Source: an uncultured Oscillospiraceae bacterium (GTDB lineage Bacteria > Bacillota > Clostridia > Oscillospirales > Acutalibacteraceae). From it: a stretch of 5,303 bases of DNA. Made by a program: the position numbers and the translations under genes. This document shows positions 4,001-5,303 of this stretch, in pieces (within the stretch, counting starts at the first letter, position 1; every line of letters begins with the position of its first letter). Under the pieces are notes generated by a model that saw only the letters and a list, made by a program, of their open reading frames with translations, ran no database searches and was not told the DNA's origin. The stretch is from the NCBI GenBank assembly GCA_900552225.1, contig URYX01000132.1, positions 1-5,303 of the forward strand, given 5' to 3'.

Positions 4001-5303
4001 TTATTCTACCCCGCGGCGGTACAAACCGCGGGTGATTGGTTTTTCGGACGGATCGTGCCGGCGGTAAGCCCGGAGGATGTCGGTCGCCTCGTCGGCGGTT
4101 TCCGTGGTGAAATACAGCAGTTCAAAGTCCAGGGGAGGGAGCTCCTCCGGCCGGTCTCCCCAGTAAATCGGCACGGAGTTGAGCAGCTCGGTGCTGCCCT
4201 CGCGGCAGGCGAGCGGAAATACCGTGCCCTTGCGGTCCACCAGCCCGCCGCGGTGTTCACAGCCGCCGCAACCGACGGCAGCCTGCCGGGGACAGGGACG
4301 CATCAGCATCAAAGGCAGGCGTCCGTAGGAGAGTACACCGACGGACAGCGTTTCGGGACAGGCCAGCCGCATTTGCGGGAAGGTAAGCTCGGCGGACAGC
4401 ACCGCCTCCGCAAGCCCCGCCTCGGACAGCGCCTTCAGGGCCGCATGGTTGGTGAGATTCAGGGAAAAGTGCCCGACAGGCCGGAGGCCCGCCTCCCGCG
4501 CCAGGGGCAGAGCGCCGATATTGCCGACCAGGGCGGCGGTGCAGCCGGCCTCCGCGGCCAGCCGCAGCCGCGAGCGCACGGCATCCTCGGCTCCGAACAG
4601 GGCGCGTGGAATTTCCACGCCGACGGAGGTTCGCCCGGCCCACGTGTGCAGCAGGGCGGGATCGGTGTCAAGCGGTAAAAACAGCCGGTCGGCTGTTTCC
4701 ATGGCAGGACTGAGCTGCGCGGCGTCGGCCAGCCTCAGGTAGCAGCGCCGCGGTCCGCCGTGCGGAGTCGGGGCTGCGGTAATGGTCGGCGGCGTGAAGG
4801 TGTGGGAAATCGGCTGCCCGCGCTGCGCGGCCAGCTGCTCCAGTGCGGTGCGGCGCAGGCTGCCGAGCACGGAGGCGGGCAGGTAAAGTGCACCGTCCGC
4901 CGCAGCCTCGACGGTGCGGGCATAAAACGGGGTGCCGCCGGTACCGGACAGCTTGTCCCGCAGCCGCGCGATATCGGCCGGGCGGTCGGAGGGGAGAGGT
5001 GCCTCTCCCCGGACGGTGACGCTGTGTTCCTCATCGTCGCAGACGGTCAGCGTTGTGCAGGCTTTGTTCAGCCGCAGAGACAGGGAAACGGGGATGCGCC
5101 CGGTTTCCTTGTGATACAGCTGCCGCAGCCGTTTTTGTGCCCCCTCGGCCGCCACCACATCTTCCTTGCGGCGAACGCCGAACAGCGCGTGTCCGCGCCG
5201 CCCCGTGTAATAGCCGTCCGTAAATCCGGAACGGGAAAATACATTCTGTAAATCCTGCAAGAGCGCGGCATCGGGCGGCAGACCGTCGGCTGCCCGCCGG
5301 GGC
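4001..5303 (-). CDS. U32 family protein (peptidase U32 / RlhA-TrhP superfamily), 3' part
   Basis: 433 C-terminal residues are visible; the frame is open through the right edge, so the N-terminal barrel lies outside. The TTG at 5260 is an internal Leu codon, not a start. The visible part opens with a DUF3656-like segment (SGFTDGYYTGRRGHALFG, about 5180-5240), then a barrel-like region with VGHFSLNLTNHAAL (about 4440-4480) and SAELTFPQM (about 4370-4396). Next come SYGRLPLMLMRPCP (about 4290-4330), a GCGGC cysteine cluster (about 4257-4275), LVDRKGTVFPL, LLNSVPIYWGDR and a terminal TRGLYRRGVE. This is the pattern of long clostridial U32 proteins. Named 'peptidases', studied members (E. coli RlhA, TrhP) hydroxylate 23S rRNA or tRNA. 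The DUF3656-like part favours the RlhA branch, but substrate is not determined here. Confidence 0.9.
   Translation of the reverse strand, partial: PRRAADGLPPDAALLQDLQNVFSRSGFTDGYYTGRRGHALFGVRRKEDVVAAEGAQKRLRQLYHKETGRIPVSLSLRLNKACTTLTVCDDEEHSVTVRGEAPLPSDRPADIARLRDKLSGTGGTPFYARTVEAAADGALYLPASVLGSLRRTALEQLAAQRGQPISHTFTPPTITAAPTPHGGPRRCYLRLADAAQLSPAMETADRLFLPLDTDPALLHTWAGRTSVGVEIPRALFGAEDAVRSRLRLAAEAGCTAALVGNIGALPLAREAGLRPVGHFSLNLTNHAALKALSEAGLAEAVLSAELTFPQMRLACPETLSVGVLSYGRLPLMLMRPCPRQAAVGCGGCEHRGGLVDRKGTVFPLACREGSTELLNSVPIYWGDRPEELPPLDFELLYFTTETADEATDILRAYRRHDPSEKPITRGLYRRGVE

Noticed and set aside
4055..4678. Plus-strand open frame (207 codons) opposite the U32 gene
   Set aside because: The minus-strand U32 reading carries all conserved motifs here; the plus frame is a shadow.
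5258..5260. TTG start of the U32 protein at 5260
   Set aside because: The frame stays open to the edge and the conserved protein continues upstream; no ribosome site precedes this TTG.
1..5303. Mobile element, CRISPR array, tRNA, or phage-defence system
   Set aside because: No direct-repeat arrays, transposase motifs, tRNA-like folds or defence-protein motifs were seen; nearly all bases are explained by housekeeping genes and their signals.

Overview
The window looks like a chromosomal housekeeping segment from a GC-rich member of the Bacillota, probably a Clostridia/Oscillospiraceae-type gut or anaerobe lineage (inference). The pointers are an L27 with the Firmicutes-type N-terminal extension next to the Prp protease that removes it, strong AGGAGG-type ribosome binding sites, near-consensus vegetative promoters, and leader RNAs placed where Firmicutes carry L13 and L21 autoregulatory leaders. 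No mobile element, CRISPR array, tRNA or rRNA is visible.

Layout. Leftward from about 911: promoter, L13-type leader, rplM (L13) and rpsI (S9, cut by the left edge about five residues before its usual end). Rightward from about 1089: promoter, L21-type leader, rplU (L21), prp and rpmA (L27), ending at a strong 16-bp hairpin terminator (2176-2212). The two ribosomal-protein operons are divergent and share one AT-rich control region (about 835-1173). Each promoter has a good -35, a 17-nt spacer, an extended TGn and a good -10.

The right half (2288-5303) is a leftward, tightly packed cluster. In transcription order it holds a U32-family protein (its N-terminal part is off the right edge), rmuC, and a small single-domain MGMT-type alkyltransferase-like protein. 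Gaps are 23 and 52 nt, each downstream gene has its own Shine-Dalgarno, and no internal promoter is evident, so they are probably one transcript. It converges on the rpmA terminator, whose perfect hairpin is flanked by T-tracts on both strands and can serve both directions.

Functionally the left half makes ribosome parts: L13 and S9 from one operon, L21 and L27 from the other, with Prp maturing L27. The right half holds a probable RNA-modification protein (U32/RlhA-TrhP superfamily) and two DNA-maintenance proteins (RmuC and an MGMT-like protein). I see no clearly novel system. The points most worth a second look are the shared divergent control region, the atypical Prp active-site loop, the Cys-retaining minimal MGMT protein beside rmuC, and the lack of obgE after rpmA.
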